Positions 24,021-35,665 of a DNA stretch of 64,000 nucleotides are shown here, piece by piece. Both the position numbers and the translations under genes were made by a program. The first letter of the stretch is position 1; each line of letters opens with the position of its first letter. The notes under the pieces are model-generated. The model was not told the origin of the DNA. It ran no database searches and saw only the letters and a list, made by a program, of their open reading frames with translations. Origin of the DNA: Cercospora beticola (taxonomy: Eukaryota; Ascomycota; Dothideomycetes; Mycosphaerellales; Mycosphaerellaceae); the NCBI RefSeq assembly GCF_033473495.1, contig NC_088939.1, positions 2,108,001 through 2,172,000 on the forward strand, read 5' to 3'.

Positions 24021-26597
24021 ATGCAGCGCCCGCCCATGTCACCGCTCTCGATGAGCAGCAACGACTCGTCCTTCGTCGGCCAGTACAGCAGCCTTGGTGC
24101 AGCGACATTGGGGAATCCCAGCGACGGGCCTTACGGTAGCGGAGGACCCTATGGCGCCGCCCGACCTCTGCAGTCCTCGCCACCTTCTTCGCAACACCCG
24201 AGCAGCTCGACCGACGTGTCGCGTCCCTCCGCGAGCGGGTCGAGCATGAGACCGCCCTCTTCTGCGAGCTCCGTAGGAATGTCCAATGATGGGCGCATGG
24301 GTCTCCCGAGACCGCCGAATCGAGACAGCAGCAGGAGTCAGATAGCACCGGGTAGCGAAGAGGCATTGGCGAGACACTATGGTGCACTCAAGGCATACTT
24401 GGCCGACAGTCTGCAAGACGAGAAGGGCAACGTGAGACCGAATAGAGCGCGGGACAAGCTATTGCGACTGAGTGTTACGCAATTCATGGAACTCAGCACT
24501 GATGTGTACGACGAGCTGGTTCGAAGAGAAGACGAGAGGTTACAACGCGTGGAGAATGTGCCCAGATTCCTGCTGCCCAAGCAGAATTTCCATCCGAAAC
24601 GGAATCAGGCGCGACAGAAACTCAGCACACTACCTCCGGAACGCTTCCGCCAACTCGCAACTGATGTGTTCTACGAGCTCGAACGACGCATACCGAGATT
24701 CGTTGGCGGAGACATTTCACGACCAATGAGCGGCGCTAGCAACGTCAGCAGTCGGAGTCGTGCACCCACGATCAATGGGATGCGGCCGCCAGGACCCGGC
24801 TACGGAATGGGCATGGGCGGCCCTCCACCACCGAGGGGCGCTTCTCAAGGAGCGCCGTATATTGCGGGTCCCAACGGCCCAATGGCACCCGGCCAGCGCA
24901 GACCGAGCGAAGCAGCGTCCTTGGGGCGGCCTCTGCCCAAGCAGTTCGCAAGCAATACGATCGTACCCAATAAGAGCACAATGGTGGAAGACGACGATAT
25001 GGACGATGACGAGTTCGGACTGGACCATGTCTCTCCAGGCATCAGCGATCGTTATAGCAAGGCGACGAGCGCGGAAGACAGAGATCGCATGAAAGCTCAA
25101 GCAGAGGAGATTGCAGAATTGAAAGAGAAATTGGAAGCGCTCGAGAGCAAGTTAGCCATCAAGGACAAAGAGCTGGCGAAGACTGCAGACATAGAGGCCG
25201 AGCGCGGCGAATGGGCTACGACACGAGTAGGACTGGAGCAGAAACACACCGAGGCGCAGAATCTCAACGATGCGCTCCAGCAGGAAATATCCGAGCTGAA
25301 ATCGAGATCACGGGATGACGACGAGATCCGCGATCAACATGATCGCAACTTGCAAGACTTTCAAGAGCAAATTGAAGATCTTCAGGAACAGCTCGCAGCC
25401 AAGAGCGACGAGAATGGAAAGCTTCAACTCCAGCTACGAGAGGGTGCCGAAGACACCGCAGCATTACATCAGCTGCAGGTGGAACTTGACGAACTTCGAC
25501 ACCAATTGTCGAACAACAGAAGCCAGCTGAGCTCCGCCGAGCACGAGAAGCAAATGGCTGAAATGCAAGAAGAGCTCCGCAAACAACAGAAACTCAATCA
25601 GGAAGTCCAAGACCAAGCCATGGTGTACTTGAGGGAAATGCGCGAGCTCAGCAGACAACACGACGAGGCTGTCGAGCAAGAGGAGAAGATGGCAGCACAA
25701 ATTGCCCAATTGCAGAAAGACAACGAGAGCTGGAGGCAACGATATGCCAAGGTCAAGGCCCAGAACAAACACCTCCGCGCTTCGACAATGGGGCTTGGTC
25801 TAAATGCGGGTCTCGATACGGGCAGTCTGGTTCGTCAAGAAGGTCTCATCTCGGAAGGCGGTCTGGTCCGCGATACGGATGTCGCAAGCTTCCAGTTGGC
25901 GGTAGATGAGCTGCTCAAGGTGGCACGCCAGCACAGCACCGACGACATGCTGGAAAGCGTCAAGCAGGTCGTGGTCAGCATCCAGGCTATCACTTCTGCT
26001 GTGCGCGACGAAGGCTATCCTTCTCCGGCGCCATCACCACTCTCTCCAGGATCTAGTGCGCCGACTCTTAGCGTTGGCAAACTCAAGGCCAGAGTTAATG
26101 GCACAGCGAACAGTCTCATTACTGCTACAAAACAACACGCTGCAGCACATGGTCTCTCGCCTGTTGCACTGCTAGATGCCGCGGCGAGCAATTGTACTGC
26201 TGCCGTGGTAGAGCTCATCAAATCTGTCCGCATTCGACCTTCGTCTAAGAGTGAGTTCCAGGATCTGGATGCCGTGGATGAGCTGAATTCCTTCTACGAC
26301 GATGGGGCGTCGCCAGTCGATGGCAAAAGCCTGACGATTCCCGTTCCACAGTTCGGACCTCGGGGCGATTCTGCACAACCTGCACAGACCGAGGGCACTC
26401 CGACTGGCAAGAAAGGCAATGGAGGCTGGTTTGGCTGGGCCGGAAAATGGGGCGACGGCACCACTGACGACCACCCTCCACAGGTCGACAGCAAAGCTCC
26501 ATCGGCAAATGGCGGGCCACATCCACCCACAGCAAATGGCCACGCACACAAGGCCTCCATCGCCAGTAGTGGGAGCGATTACGATCCGTACCGGTAG
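24021..26597 (+). CDS. SPA2: Polarisome scaffold Spa2
   Basis: A single exon encodes 858 residues. Spa2 scaffolds the polarisome at the hyphal tip, binding formin, Pea2/Bud6 and MAPK components (known for the family). Two Spa2-homology (SHD/GIT) repeats are visible: residues about 128-160 (NRARDKLLRLS...VYDELVRRE) and 193-226 (NQARQKLSTLP...VFYELERRI). An acidic stretch (about 325-335) precedes a long coiled coil from about 355 to 600, rich in E/Q/K heptads. A C-terminal helical region (about 620-760) resembles the conserved Spa2 C-terminus. Low-complexity Pro/Gly/Ser segments flank the repeats. The start ATG at 24021 opens a disordered Ser-rich leader typical of fungal Spa2. Confidence 0.92.
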   Translation: MQRPPMSPLSMSSNDSSFVGQYSSLGAATLGNPSDGPYGSGGPYGAARPLQSSPPSSQHPSSSTDVSRPSASGSSMRPPSSASSVGMSNDGRMGLPRPPNRDSSRSQIAPGSEEALARHYGALKAYLADSLQDEKGNVRPNRARDKLLRLSVTQFMELSTDVYDELVRREDERLQRVENVPRFLLPKQNFHPKRNQARQKLSTLPPERFRQLATDVFYELERRIPRFVGGDISRPMSGASNVSSRSRAPTINGMRPPGPGYGMGMGGPPPPRGASQGAPYIAGPNGPMAPGQRRPSEAASLGRPLPKQFASNTIVPNKSTMVEDDDMDDDEFGLDHVSPGISDRYSKATSAEDRDRMKAQAEEIAELKEKLEALESKLAIKDKELAKTADIEAERGEWATTRVGLEQKHTEAQNLNDALQQEISELKSRSRDDDEIRDQHDRNLQDFQEQIEDLQEQLAAKSDENGKLQLQLREGAEDTAALHQLQVELDELRHQLSNNRSQLSSAEHEKQMAEMQEELRKQQKLNQEVQDQAMVYLREMRELSRQHDEAVEQEEKMAAQIAQLQKDNESWRQRYAKVKAQNKHLRASTMGLGLNAGLDTGSLVRQEGLISEGGLVRDTDVASFQLAVDELLKVARQHSTDDMLESVKQVVVSIQAITSAVRDEGYPSPAPSPLSPGSSAPTLSVGKLKARVNGTANSLITATKQHAAAHGLSPVALLDAAASNCTAAVVELIKSVRIRPSSKSEFQDLDAVDELNSFYDDGASPVDGKSLTIPVPQFGPRGDSAQPAQTEGTPTGKKGNGGWFGWAGKWGDGTTDDHPPQVDSKAPSANGGPHPPTANGHAHKASIASSGSDYDPYR

Positions 26598-27308
26598 TCT
26601 CGGTATCCGGCCAACTTTGGCTACCCGACTGCAAGGAGGAAGGAGAAAGAGAAAGGATGAGCGAATCTCTTTTCCCATGCCCTTCCCTGGAAGCATAATG
26701 TTTATTGCGTAACATCTTTTGGAGGTCCCTACATTTTCCTGTTTTACTTACGGCGTTGGCCACCTATGGGGCATCGGATTGCAACAACGCGGCCCACGTT
26801 TTGGAGGGCCGAACTGCTCACGCATATTTCTATCGACGACCTTGTGCGATAAACGCACCCCGCTTGTCTTTACATGGACTTCTCGGATCGTCTCTTATTT
26901 CGAATGGATGCTGCTTATGAGTAGCTGGGTGATGGGTTTCGCTTCGAGTCTCATATTAGATGAGGAAAAGAAAATCCTTTGGATACAGACCGGGATGGAT
27001 ATCTACGACAAGAGGCGAGAGTCACACTGATATGGCGATTACGGTTGATCTTGAAAGTAGGATTGCAAAATCGGGAGCGAGAAATCTTAATATGTAAAGA
27101 CTTAGTGTCTCTTGTATTTTACATATTATCTGGTATGAAGTGGACGTGGAAATGTTCATCTGTTCGAGAGTGTCTCAAAGTGTGTCAAGGTGAGGTTGAA
27201 GCGTTAGAGGAGAGGATTTGAAGTGTGAGCGATTCGTAACGTCGTCTTTAGTCATTATTAGACACACTGATGATACAGCTCTGCCAGCAATGCAATCGTT
27301 GCTGGGTA
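26598..27308. other. Intergenic between convergent genes
   Basis: This holds the 3' ends of SPA2 (+) and the NCS1 permease (-). The sequence is richer in A/T than its neighbours, and no gene is supported. Confidence 0.5.
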
Positions 27309-28976
27309 CTACCTTCCAAAGAACTTCAACTCGACAGGCCTCAAGACCAAATAGGACGCAGCAGCAAACGCAAAGCCCAGCTCGAAACCAACATCACCTC
27401 CATACGGCGCCTCGCCCGCATGCAGTGCAATTGGACCTACGAACCACGTCTGAGACATCCCCGTCACCATACCAGCAACACCACAAACAAAAGCTGCCAC
27501 AGCCGCGAACCCGGGCGGCAACTTCTCCGGACGATCGTAGAATTCAGGAACGTAACCTCCGAAGCCTCGCTTGAAGACAAAATGCTCCGTCAACGAGATG
27601 CCTTCGTAGATGGCGAGCCAGTATCCGATGAAATTCATGAAATTCTCCAATACGGTTTCGAAGTGGCTGTATCCCGGGATCGCGATCGCGATATATACAC
27701 CTGTTCCGACGCCCGTCCAGATGAAGCGTGGGACGCGCTGGGCGTAGCGGGATAGGACTTGGACTGTGAGGGCAACGGAGTAGATGTTTGGACAATTGTT
27801 GGCGATGATTGATAACGCCAAAACGACAAGGCAGAATTTGCCAAAGGTTCCTGTGTGAAAGATCAGAACTGCACCGAGGAGACCGCCAGTTCCTGAGGTT
27901 TCGTAGCCGGAGGCGTAGCGGTTGTCGCCGTTGTTGAGGGATGTTGCGCTCATGATGGCGATTGCGAGGAGTTCGGTGAAGAGGAGGGGGACGATCAGAC
28001 CGAGCCAGGTCCAGAAGAAGACTTTGCGGCGGGATTGGGTGGAGGGTTGGTAGACGGTGTAGTCTGCTGCGTAAGATGTCCAACCTGTTGCGAAGCCATA
28101 GACTGTCGCTCCAAAGGAAAGGACGTTTCCCATTTCCGATTTGCCGGTCTCCCAAGGGATGTCCACGAAGTCGCCGCTGTGGGCGAAGAGTCCAAGAACA
28201 ATGAGGAAGATAATTGTTGCGGGAATCCAGGAGTAAAATTCGTAAGCGTGGACAACCTTATAGCCGAACGTACACACTATGAAAGTGCAGAACGCAATGA
28301 TGAGGATCCCAGCGAAGCCAGGAACGGACGGATTGACCGTGTTGATGAGTTGCGCTCCGACGATCGAGTTAACCGAAGACCACCCTATGCATGCGAGCAC
28401 GTTGAACACGGCAATGAGCTTGACACCCCACCAGCCGAACCAGAATCTCGAAAGTACCATTTGTCGGAGGCCAAATTTGGGTCCGAACGTGGAAAAGAAA
28501 CAGACGGGCGTGATACCGATGAGGTTGAAGAAGATGCAAACAAGCATTGCATCTGCGACTCCAAGGAAGAACAACGACTTGGCCAGAATTCCAATTGCGA
28601 AAGACGAGACGACCATATTTGCCGACAGCCACTGTAGCACAATCGTCAGATACTGGTGCTTCTTCATTGCCTGTTCAAGGCACTCCTTGAAGAGTCATGG
28701 TATGCGTACCATCGTCGACACATTCAACAACGCCTTGAACCCATCATCCGTTCGTTCATCCTCGGGCACTCGTTCGATCCCGCGTTGTTCGACGTTCAAC
28801 TTCCCTGCGAAGCGCTGCACTTTCGCATACCAGCCGTTGCCATATTCAAAACTTTCGCCCGGTACAGCTCCGTCTTCGTATTGATTGCTCGGTCTCTTCT
28901 GCGCGCTGCTGTGAGAGCTGCCTGTTCCAACGATGCCTCCTGTTTTCTCCACATCTTGATCGTATTGATATGCCAT
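27309..28976 (-). CDS. NCS1 purine-cytosine permease (Fcy2/FcyB-like)
   Basis: This is a plasma-membrane proton symporter of the NCS1 family, likely for cytosine and purines. Two exons, 28976-28710 and 28631-27309, encode 529 residues. The 78-nt intron starts GTACGC and ends in a CTGAC branch and CTACAG. Splicing gives LLNVSTM-WLSANMVVSSF, matching family members, whereas an in-frame ATG at 28667 inside the intron would truncate the protein. The cytosolic N-terminus carries the conserved GIERVPEDERTD. About twelve membrane segments follow, with NCPNIYSVALTVQ in TM8 and IGYWLAIYEGI later. The exact substrate cannot be told from sequence. Confidence 0.9.
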
Positions 28977-30006
28977 TTTGATAGCACATTCAAAACTCCG
29001 TCCAAGTTAATGGCGTGAGGTGAGAATGTGTAGCTGCAACTTCGGTTGGTCCGGCTTCACGAAGAAGTTTACTCCGGCCTGGCAAGCAAATGCCAGCAAA
29101 AAGAGTCTGGGATCCCACAGAATGGAGGAAGCTTGGAGAGAGAAAGAGGAAACCGAGTGACACCGGATCGAGGTGCGTCAGATACTTCAACCTCGCACAT
29201 CTGCACGCGCGACAGATGTTCGGCGCCACATATCGCCGAGTATCTTCCCGTATCGGTTTCTGGTGCCCACTTCTGATAACGAATCTACGACAGACATTTC
29301 TCTCCCCGAAATCTGAATTATACAAACTTCAGAAGATGGACCGCTGACGAAGGAAAGAATGACTGTCTCGGACAGCAATTCAAGCGGTCTGATTCATGCG
29401 AACTGTGAGTTCATCAGTATTGGACTGTTGCGTTGTTCATCTGAGTAGTCAAGCCTTGCTTGGAAGTCTTGGCTTTGAGCTTTAATTCGAGTATGTACTG
29501 TAGATCTGGTCGCGTGCACGCCACGTTGTGTCGGCTCGCGTGTTGAATTCGGTCTTTGGGAGCACAGGAGAACCAGGACACGCGGCAAAGATAAGAAAGT
29601 GGACCAATGATATCAGTCCAATTGCGAGAAATCTCGTCCGAACAGGGTGGGCTCCGGCTTGACCTTTTCTGGGGTCTTGTCCGATTCACTCACGCCGACT
29701 TTACCGCGGCCTTGAAACCTCAGGCAACATTAGCACTGTGCAGGGCTGACGGGTACACTTGCTGCAGGCGGAACTAGACACTTCTCGACCTCCAGGCGAT
29801 CAGTGACTTGCATTCGGATTCAAGCTTCCCGCCGCTCTCCTCAATCTCGCTATCGGAGAGGGCCGCGCACTGGCTGTATGCACATCAGCTGGCACGGCGA
29901 AGTCCTCAAAGTCGTATTCTTCCAGGCGCAGAGCGACAAGCGCTGTGAAATGACAGGCGGCGAAGCACATTGGCCATTGAGTGCCTTGTTCACGAGATCT
30001 TATTGA
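28977..30006. other. Intergenic, NCS1 permease promoter and SLX4 3' side
   Basis: No supported coding frame is present. One TGATAG motif at 28979-28984 abuts the permease start and could be a GATA-factor site, but a single copy is weak evidence. Confidence 0.45.
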
Positions 30007-33000
30007 TCAGTACCTGGTTCTAACGCCTCCTCGCAAGCCTTCTTTCCAAAGGCAGCAGACGCTCTTATCTTCACACCACTTCTGAACCATCCAAGGCTTT
30101 AGTGGCTCCCGTACAAGTTCATATTCGTCTTCCGTAGGCGTAGTATCATCTTTATTCAAGGCATGCTGATCCTGCTTCTTTTTGCGCCCTTTAAGTCTTG
30201 GTTTCGGCTTCAATCTTCTGCTCTCGACTCGTACCCCTCTGTCGTTCAGCCAGGCCGTCAGGTCTTCCAAGACAATCGGATCGTAGAGCAATATCTTCTC
30301 GTACCACGTCGAATGTGCGAGATCGGTACTTGGTGCGGTAGACTTGATAGTTGCTGTGATTTGAGGAAAGAGCTCGGGCATAACGTTCGTCCACGAAGCA
30401 TCCTCTGGCTTCAGCTTTGACCAAACTGTTGCTGCACTATCGGTGTCCTTCGGCTCCAATCCTTTTGACTTTGCTCTTGCAATCACCGAAGGGGAAGCGA
30501 CCGCTTTCAGATCCAGAGGCCGCACGGTTGGTGGGCTGGACGTAGCTCGCCGCCGAGGTGGGGAAGGCGTAGTCGGAGCGTCTGGGTCTGAGATCTCATC
30601 TATATTGACAAAATCCGAACTGCAGATAGGTTGCGACGCTGAGAACGTCTTTGTCTGCTTAGCCTGGCCGGGTGTGACTCTGGTTGCCGTGTCCAATCCT
30701 CGCTTAGGCGATCTTTGAACGCCTTCATCCTTTCCTGTGTCCTTTCGAGGCCTACCACGTGGCTTTTTGTGCACTGGATCCCGAGTTGTCGATGCCAGTC
30801 CAGTATGGAGAAGGGCTCTACGCGGTGAGGTATTGACGTCTAGTGCTTGCAGAGCTGTCCGGTCCCGAAAGGGCGAGGTTGCTGCTCGCTTGAGCTGGGG
30901 TGGAAACCTCAGGATTGGCGCTTCTGTCGTGAGTCCTTGTTTGGGGCGTGGAGACTCTGGGCTAGAGCCAAGCACCTTCCAATCATCAGACCCAGGCGCT
31001 TGATCGACGAAGGCCGATGGTTCATTGGTATCTGTACATGTAGCACTCAGCCCCGGCTTGTGCTTCGATCGCTCGTCCACCCCATGCGCTGTGCCCAGAG
31101 GATCAATGGGCGATGTGCAGCACAAATCGACAAGGTCATGCTGCCTCTCGCTTGTTTCGCTTCCATCGACTGAATCGGTCGTCTGCAGTAACGTCGGGTT
31201 ATTGTGTCCGGTCGGTTCCAGGTCGGCTTCGAGGCTGGTGGCCAAGCGAACTCCCGCCACTATTTCCGAACCAGATGCCTCACGTATCCTGGCTGATCGT
31301 GCCTCTGCAGGCAGTAGGTCGTCCTCAAAATTCCTTGCGGCGGATCGCCACAGATCGCGCATCGCTTGACCGCAAGACAAGGAGGTCCCATGCGGCGCGG
31401 TTGGGACCCTGATGAAGCTCCTTCGCGAAGGACTCCCAACATCCCCTTCAGTTGCAGCTATTTCTGATTCCTGCAGCGCACGCTGCATCTGTCGAACGAA
31501 TGTTGGTGAGTCCTCGGTGCCCAGCTGGCTCGATGTGCCAAATAGGAAATTCTGGCGATTTTCCCCAAGTCGTGCTTTCTCGGGAGAATAAAGCTCGCCA
31601 TACAAGTCATCCTCATTAAACCGGACTTTCACTTTCGCCTTTGAATTGACAGTTTTCTTCGGCTGATCGACTGGCGGGGCTCCATCTTCCAACTTCTTCG
31701 ATCGTGGTTTGCGAGGCTTTTTCGACGACACAGCTGGCGGTTTCGCAGTATCTGCCGTAATCGTTACAGCAAGACCCGCATCGCCGTGTCCGGTTGCCGC
31801 AAAAAAGGACGAGACTGTAGCCTGCGCAGCTTGTGGGATATCCTCAGGCCGGTAGGCTTTGGTGGCGAGCTCGGTAATCGTCTGTGCTTTCTTCTTGGGC
31901 ACCTTGCCTTTCTTTGTCTTCTCCGCGGGGGCATCTTTCACAACTTCGCTATCTTTCCTGGCCCTTGGCGCGACTGTTGCCTCATCGGCGAGCTCGATCT
32001 TGCGCCTTTTGAGCAGGCTCTCTCCAGATGCAGTCCGCTGAGGGACAGGTAGATCTTTTCTGGAGTATGCAAGATCGCCCAGAATTGCATTGAGCGAAGT
32101 AGCAGGTCCTTCGCGGCCTTCTACGTTCGTCAGTACCGAACTCGTTTCACCACCACGCGGCTGTGGCAAAGTGTCTTTCACTGGAGTCCAGCTGCGTCTG
32201 CGGCGGTGTGCTTGTGCTGGCTGATCAGCCCGTTCCTCAGACAATATTGGATCCGCGACTGGTACGCCCAGTTCCATTGCCGAATCATCAGCAGCTATAG
32301 GAGGTTTGGCGAAATAAGTAGATTCACTACCAGTCATACTGTCCGTACGTTTATCAAGGCCAGGACCGGGGTCACCACTTGGCTGCACTGCTTTCTTGGG
32401 TTTCCTCGGTGCTCGCTTTGGCTTTTCTGTGGGTAACTTCTCGGTTTTGGACTTATCCAATTCAGGAGGTCTGCGACCCTGTACCTGCGTAGCATCGAGG
32501 CCTGCGAATTGTGTCGAGGCAAGGTCATCCGAGTTCAGTACAAATGATGCTGACTTGGCCAATGGCTTCCGCGACTGTCTACTGGGTGCGTCGCCGCCAG
32601 ATTTTGATTTGGGGGCACGTTTAGCATGCGCTTTCTTTGCCGGCGCAGCAGTAGCCTCGGACGTCTTCGCAGAGCGTTTGCGTGGCTGCTTGATCGTCTC
32701 AATTGAATCCAAACGCACTCCAGCCTTGTACTGCTGAGCAGATGCGCAGTCATCGGGCGCATTAGTATCGTTGTCCAGACCTTGCAGTGGGGGCTTGGCC
32801 ACTTCTCTCACAAAAGGCAACTCGTGCGCGTCCTCTTGGATACCGCCATCGAAGCTATACACTGAGAGCGAAATGCTAGGCGTCCTTGATCGTTGCTTGT
32901 CTTGTTCTGTGCCAGATGCTGCAAGGCTGAAGGAACCTCTCGCAGAACTCGGACCACTCTGTCGTTCTCTCGAGGGCCGTCGATGGACGAACGATTGTAA

Positions 33001-33420
33001 TGGGCTCCTGGCTGCTACGCCACGAGGTGTCTTCGCGGACAACGCTCTCGCCTCCCCGAGACCTGTCGCGACCTTACCGACGCTGTCGGACACGCCTGGT
33101 CTATCGCGTGCCCGAGAAACTATCTTGGCCTTGTTGGGTCTCGCCGATGTCGAGGTCTTGTCCAGAGCGGCATGATCTTGAAAGTAATTCGACTTTGGCA
33201 GACTCGCCGCGCTTTGAAAGCCCTTACTATTGCCTGTAACATCCTTCGATGCCTTGGCCTTCTCCTGCAGACCAGCTGCTGACTTGGGGAAGAACGAGGA
33301 CGGACTTGGCAGGCCGGGAGAGGAGGACTCGGTGGGGCGGGCTGGTTGGGGCGGCGTTTCGGAGGGCAGACGAAAGGGCGGCGGCGAGGATGAGGGTATG
33401 ATTACGGGGCTCTGCGCCAT
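30007..33420 (-). CDS. SLX4: Structure-specific endonuclease scaffold Slx4
   Basis: A single exon encodes 1137 residues from the ATG at 33420 (MAQSPVIIP). The frame extends upstream to 33591 but that extension looks like leader. Slx4 is the regulatory scaffold of the Slx1 nuclease and acts on branched DNA during repair and recombination. Most of the protein is disordered, basic and Ser/Pro-rich, with SSSPPPF-type short motifs, as in other fungal Slx4. The conserved C-terminal Slx1-binding domain is clear: YEKILLYDPIVLEDLTAWLN at about 1038-1060 and LKPWMVQKWCEDKSVCCLW at about 1105-1125. The divergent N-terminus is normal for this family, so the call rests on the C-terminus and overall architecture. 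Confidence 0.9.
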   Translation of the reverse strand: MAQSPVIIPSSSPPPFRLPSETPPQPARPTESSSPGLPSPSSFFPKSAAGLQEKAKASKDVTGNSKGFQSAASLPKSNYFQDHAALDKTSTSARPNKAKIVSRARDRPGVSDSVGKVATGLGEARALSAKTPRGVAARSPLQSFVHRRPSRERQSGPSSARGSFSLAASGTEQDKQRSRTPSISLSVYSFDGGIQEDAHELPFVREVAKPPLQGLDNDTNAPDDCASAQQYKAGVRLDSIETIKQPRKRSAKTSEATAAPAKKAHAKRAPKSKSGGDAPSRQSRKPLAKSASFVLNSDDLASTQFAGLDATQVQGRRPPELDKSKTEKLPTEKPKRAPRKPKKAVQPSGDPGPGLDKRTDSMTGSESTYFAKPPIAADDSAMELGVPVADPILSEERADQPAQAHRRRRSWTPVKDTLPQPRGGETSSVLTNVEGREGPATSLNAILGDLAYSRKDLPVPQRTASGESLLKRRKIELADEATVAPRARKDSEVVKDAPAEKTKKGKVPKKKAQTITELATKAYRPEDIPQAAQATVSSFFAATGHGDAGLAVTITADTAKPPAVSSKKPRKPRSKKLEDGAPPVDQPKKTVNSKAKVKVRFNEDDLYGELYSPEKARLGENRQNFLFGTSSQLGTEDSPTFVRQMQRALQESEIAATEGDVGSPSRRSFIRVPTAPHGTSLSCGQAMRDLWRSAARNFEDDLLPAEARSARIREASGSEIVAGVRLATSLEADLEPTGHNNPTLLQTTDSVDGSETSERQHDLVDLCCTSPIDPLGTAHGVDERSKHKPGLSATCTDTNEPSAFVDQAPGSDDWKVLGSSPESPRPKQGLTTEAPILRFPPQLKRAATSPFRDRTALQALDVNTSPRRALLHTGLASTTRDPVHKKPRGRPRKDTGKDEGVQRSPKRGLDTATRVTPGQAKQTKTFSASQPICSSDFVNIDEISDPDAPTTPSPPRRRATSSPPTVRPLDLKAVASPSVIARAKSKGLEPKDTDSAATVWSKLKPEDASWTNVMPELFPQITATIKSTAPSTDLAHSTWYEKILLYDPIVLEDLTAWLNDRGVRVESRRLKPKPRLKGRKKKQDQHALNKDDTTPTEDEYELVREPLKPWMVQKWCEDKSVCCLWKEGLRGGVRTRY

Positions 33421-33902
33421 CGTCTCGCTGACGAGACGAGCATGTGTGCGGCGGATGCAGCGGAGAGACAGCGTGGCGTGGCGGCGACGGTGTTGTGGGT
33501 GCTTGCTGGGGTGTCGCGTACAGTGTGCCGCGTCCTTGCCACGTCCACTCGTGACAATGCCAATGCCTCCAGTTGCCTCAGGCGCGAACACCCGGGACAG
33601 ACTTCAGACTTCAGACTTCACTCTCGCATGGCAATTGTTCACGCTACGTATGCACCCGACCAGGCCTCACAATTCTCTCGCAGCGACAGTGGGCTGTCAT
33701 GGACATCCACGTTGAGTCTTCATTGCCTCATGATTCTACCTGAGTAGTATGCATAGAGCATCTAGCGAATACGATGAGTGATATAATTGTCGGAAGGCAA
33801 TCGCAGAAGACGTTTGGGCTGTAGACATATGCCAATGCTCTTCTAGCTCGAAGTCTGGGACATCTTTCAGTGTGCAGCTCGAATACCGGTTGAAAACACA
33901 TT
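33421..33902. other. Intergenic with a 7-bp triplicate
   Basis: The region lies between the SLX4 start and the 3' end of the sugar porter (both - strand). ACTTCAG-type heptamers are repeated three times at about 33600-33620, probably in the SLX4 promoter. Nothing else was recognised. Confidence 0.5.
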
Positions 33903-35665
33903 CTAGACCTTCTCAGCCCGCACACTCTCGGAATGAACACTGCCCAACCTCTTCGCGTTCATGTCAGTGTCCTGCGCATCCGCCATCGTCAAACGCTTCT
34001 CAGCAGCCTCATTGATCAACATATCAAGCTTCGACTCTCCAGGCTTGGTATGCCATGGCTTCGGTCCTCCAGGCGCAAACATTTCCTCGATCTCCTCCAG
34101 CGACTTGTTTGCCGTCTCTGGGTATGTGAAGAAGAACTGTATTGCAGCCAAAACACACATAGCACCAAACACGATGAACATGCCCCACCGAATGTTGATG
34201 AACCCAGGTGGGATGTAGAGGCCAAGCGCAAAGTTGAAGAGCCAGTTTCCGAGCGATGCGATACCCATACCTGTGGCGCGGGTTTCCAGCGACCAGACCT
34301 CAGCGGCATAAATCCAGCAGACTGGTGCCAGCGTAAGAGCATAGATGATGATGAGGAGGTAGCAGAATGCGATGACCGTGTTTGCCTTTGGACCAGTGAC
34401 ACGAATCAATACATTGGGGTTGTTGTCGACACCTCCAGGGACATATTCTGCAGAAGACAAGATCCCACCAACGACGAAATGGCAGAATCCCATGGCCAGA
34501 GCACCGTAGATGAGAAGTGGTCGACGGCCAGTCTTGTCGATGTAGAAGAACATAACTGTGGTGAAGACGATGAAGAGTGCATATTGGACTCCGGAGGCGA
34601 TGAGGTTGATGTTTCCAGTCAAGCCGGCCATCTGGAAGATGTACACGACATAGTACTGCGAGCATGTCAGTCGAGTATTGGAGCTTTCCACGGGCGCCAA
34701 CTTACAGTCATGACGTTGGCACCGCTGTTCTGCTGCCACATCTGAACAGTGAATCCTGCCAACGTTCTCTTCCACATGCCATTGTAGACGAATTTCCTCC
34801 AGCCCTTCGCAGCGGCACGTTCAGCAGCGAGAGTCGCAGTGATTTCTTCCCATTCAGCCACCACGAGCGGATCATCCTTGTTGCCTCCTGCTTGAATCTT
34901 CGACAAGACATGGATGGCTTCTGCGCCTCGATCTTTCTTGGCCAACCAACGGGGACTCTCCGGCAGGAAGGGCAGACCAGCTAGGAGGAACACGCATGGG
35001 ACGAATTGCATGCTCCAGGCAATGCGGAAAGAGGCGTCGCCAGGAATGAAGCTGCAGCCATAGCCGATGAAGTACATGATGAGGATACCCCATTCTGCAA
35101 GCCGTCCAATGTCAGCCATACAACTCATGTGTCACAACATTCATGCTGAACTTACCAATTGCCAGTTGCTGAATAATAATCAAGGATCCACGCTTCTCTT
35201 TCCTTGCAATCTCGGCCAAGTACACCGGAACCTGCGAAGAGGTGATACCAACAGTGATACCGTTGATGACACGGCCAGCGACGAGGGAACCGAAGCCATT
35301 AGTGGCAGTTTGCACAGCTGTTCCGGCCAACCAGAACAAGGCAGCAATGAAAATCGCATTCTTCCTCCCAAGCCAGTCAGATATTGGACCAGCAATGATC
35401 GAGCCGACAACGGATCCGGCAGCAAGTGCAGATCCGATCGCTCCTTGTATAATTCCCGCTGGGTTGTTGAAGTAGTCTTTGTACTGATTCGTTCCGATGA
35501 TGGCACTGTGTCCCAGAGTCAGCATGCATTCGCATACTCCCGGCAAATGGATGCCACGTAATATTCAACTGACCTCATAGATGAGATGTCGAAGCCAAAC
35601 AACATGCCACCCACCGTGGCCACGAAGGCCACGAAGTAAGTGTTATACGTCTTTGGGATCTTCAT
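33903..35665 (-). CDS. MFS sugar porter (hexose transporter family)
   Basis: Four exons, 35665-35574, 35505-35156, 35094-34706 and 34655-33903, give 527 residues. Introns of 68, 61 and 50 nt have GTCAGT/GTAAGT donors and CAG acceptors. The joins restore FDISSMSAIIGT, QLAIEWGILIMYFIGYG and VMTYYVVYIFQMAG. Sugar porter signatures are present: GFD in TM1, GRVINGITVG, PESPRWL after TM6, DKTGRRPLLIYG, the PVCWIYAAEVW block and PETANKSLEEIEEMF at the C-terminus. About twelve membrane helices are expected in the plasma membrane, with proton-coupled or facilitated sugar uptake. The substrate is not predictable. It lies just upstream of SLX4 on the same strand, with no functional link evident. Confidence 0.92.

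Noticed and set aside
28632..28667. Start of the NCS1 permease at the in-frame ATG 28667
   Set aside because: This ATG lies inside the intron; splicing from 28710 to 28631 restores the family sequence and the conserved N-terminus.
33421..33591. 57-residue extension of Slx4
   Set aside because: It is rich in His/Arg/Cys with no conservation expected; the ATG at 33420 begins a typical fungal Slx4 N-terminus.
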